NCBI GenBank assembly: GCA_902779075.1
Contig: CACZAK010000256.1
Location: forward strand, 1 to 6,773
Length of the DNA: 6,773 nucleotides
Source: an uncultured bacterium
GTDB taxonomy: Bacteria > Verrucomicrobiota > Kiritimatiellia > RFP12 > UBA1067
Reading direction: 5' to 3'
Below are positions 6,281 through 6,773 of this stretch, piece by piece (position 1 is the stretch's first letter; each line of letters starts with the position of its first letter). The notes under the pieces were generated by a model. The model was not told the origin of the DNA. It did no database searches and saw only the letters and a program-made list of their open reading frames with translations. The position numbers and the translations under genes were made by a program.

Positions 6281-6773
6281 ATGAAATCTTGGAACGAAAT
6301 CCGAAAGGCGGCGACGGCGTTCTCGAAACGCTGGAAGAACCGTCACCGTCGCCACCTTCGAGCACCGCGTGAAGTTCGCCGACGGCTCGCAGGGTTACGC
6401 CGACTGCTTCTGGCCGGGCACGATCCTCGTGGAAATGAAGTCTGCGGGAAAGGATCTCGACTCCGCCTACCAGCAGGCGATGGAGTATGTGCGGACAATG
6501 TGCAATGTTGCCAATGTGGAAATGTTGCCAAACGCCAATTCCAATTTCCAATTGAAAACTGGCAACATTGGAACTGGCAACAATGGCAACATTGCACAGC
6601 TCCCCCGCGCCGTGGTCGTCTCGGACTTCCAGCGCTTCCGCTTCTACAACCTCGAAAAGGACAACGCGCTCACAGAGTTCGCCCTCAAGGACTTGCGCAG
6701 GTACGTGACGCTCTTCGGCTACATGATCGGCGCGGACGACGGCGGCGAGATACGCGAGCAGGACCCCGTGAAC
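6281..6773 (+). pseudogene. 5' part of an MmeI-like type IIG restriction-modification gene (class I SAM-dependent DNA methyltransferase family), disrupted and running off the window
   Basis: Members fuse an N-terminal PD-(D/E)XK nuclease domain to a helicase-like spacer and an adenine methyltransferase; only the start is present here. The first frame gives MKSWNEIRKAATAFSKRWKN (6281-6340), a typical family start. Homology then continues one frame over from about 6348 as VATFEHRVKFADG and YADCFWPGTILVEMKSAGKDL, in which D...E-M-K is the expected nuclease signature. It goes on to LPRAVVVSDFQRFRFYNL and RYVTLFGYMIGAD, up to the edge. About 25 residues normally found between the RWK and VA-x-FE segments are missing, so a deletion that is not a multiple of three seems likely near 6340. 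The second frame begins with a TGA at 6282 and has no good start codon. A palindromic insert lies at 6499-6598. A sequencing or assembly error is the alternative explanation. Confidence 0.75.
6499..6598. repeat. 100-bp palindromic element with perfect 15-bp terminal inverted repeats
   Basis: The ends TGTGCAATGTTGCCA (6499-6513) and TGGCAACATTGCACA (6584-6598) are exact inverted repeats. Nested inside is a perfect 10-bp inverted repeat, AATGTTGCCA (6521-6530) with TGGCAACATT (6560-6569). The core 8-mer TGTTGCCA occurs twice forward and three times reversed. Three CCAATT copies fill the centre (6535-6553). The element sits within the MmeI-like coding frame and keeps it open, adding roughly 28 residues rich in Asn and Gly between MEYVRTM and LPRAVVVSDF. 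No target-site duplication is evident. It may be a MITE- or REP-like insertion. Confidence 0.8.

Noticed and set aside
6279..6597. Minus-strand frames of 84 and 90 codons over the MmeI-like region.
   Set aside because: They are antisense to a recognisable MmeI-family translation, and the Cys/Gln/Trp-rich parts simply translate the palindromic element.
6281..6773. The first plus frame from ATG 6281, open to the window edge, as a complete intact gene.
   Set aside because: After residue 20 the translation becomes Arg-rich nonsense, while all family similarity moves to the neighbouring frame.

Overview
The window looks like an accessory region from a GC-rich Gram-negative bacterium, most plausibly Kiritimatiellota or another Verrucomicrobiota/PVC lineage. 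That placement is inferred from the style of the large surface protein: repeated autotransporter-associated beta-strand units with W-x-G-G / S-T-x-x-N-W motifs and a LamG-like N-terminal domain. There is no rRNA or other marker gene to confirm it.

Layout from left to right. Positions 28-211 hold a degenerate 23-bp tandem repeat. Positions 212-399 are nearly gene-free and contain one copy of a 31-nt repeat (361-391). A single minus-strand gene (start 5370, stop 400) then fills about 5 kb and encodes a secreted protein of about 1656 residues. It has a signal peptide, a LamG-like domain and three beta-strand repeat modules, the last two forming a tandem duplication about 399 residues long. Directly upstream of its ribosome binding site is the second copy of the 31-nt repeat (5393-5423), then a candidate promoter and a perfect hairpin (5486-5502). 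Next comes a minus-strand gene (5551-6117) for the C-terminal two thirds of an Rpn/PD-(D/E)XK-type 'recombination-promoting nuclease/putative transposase'. It lacks the N-terminal part of its catalytic core but sits behind a perfect-consensus sigma-70 promoter.

Divergently, from 6281 to the right edge, lies the 5' part of an MmeI-like type IIG restriction-modification gene. It appears broken by a deletion with frameshift near 6340, and its reading frame is interrupted, without loss of frame, by a 100-bp palindromic element (6499-6598) with perfect 15-bp terminal inverted repeats.

The genes do not form an obvious pathway. The picture is a surface-adhesin locus flanked by repeats, next to two DNA-processing genes that both show deletions near their 5' ends. 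I did not find a convincing new multi-gene system. The items most worth a second look are the near-identical leader repeats on both sides of the giant gene, the palindromic insert in the MmeI-like gene, and the truncated nuclease with an intact promoter.
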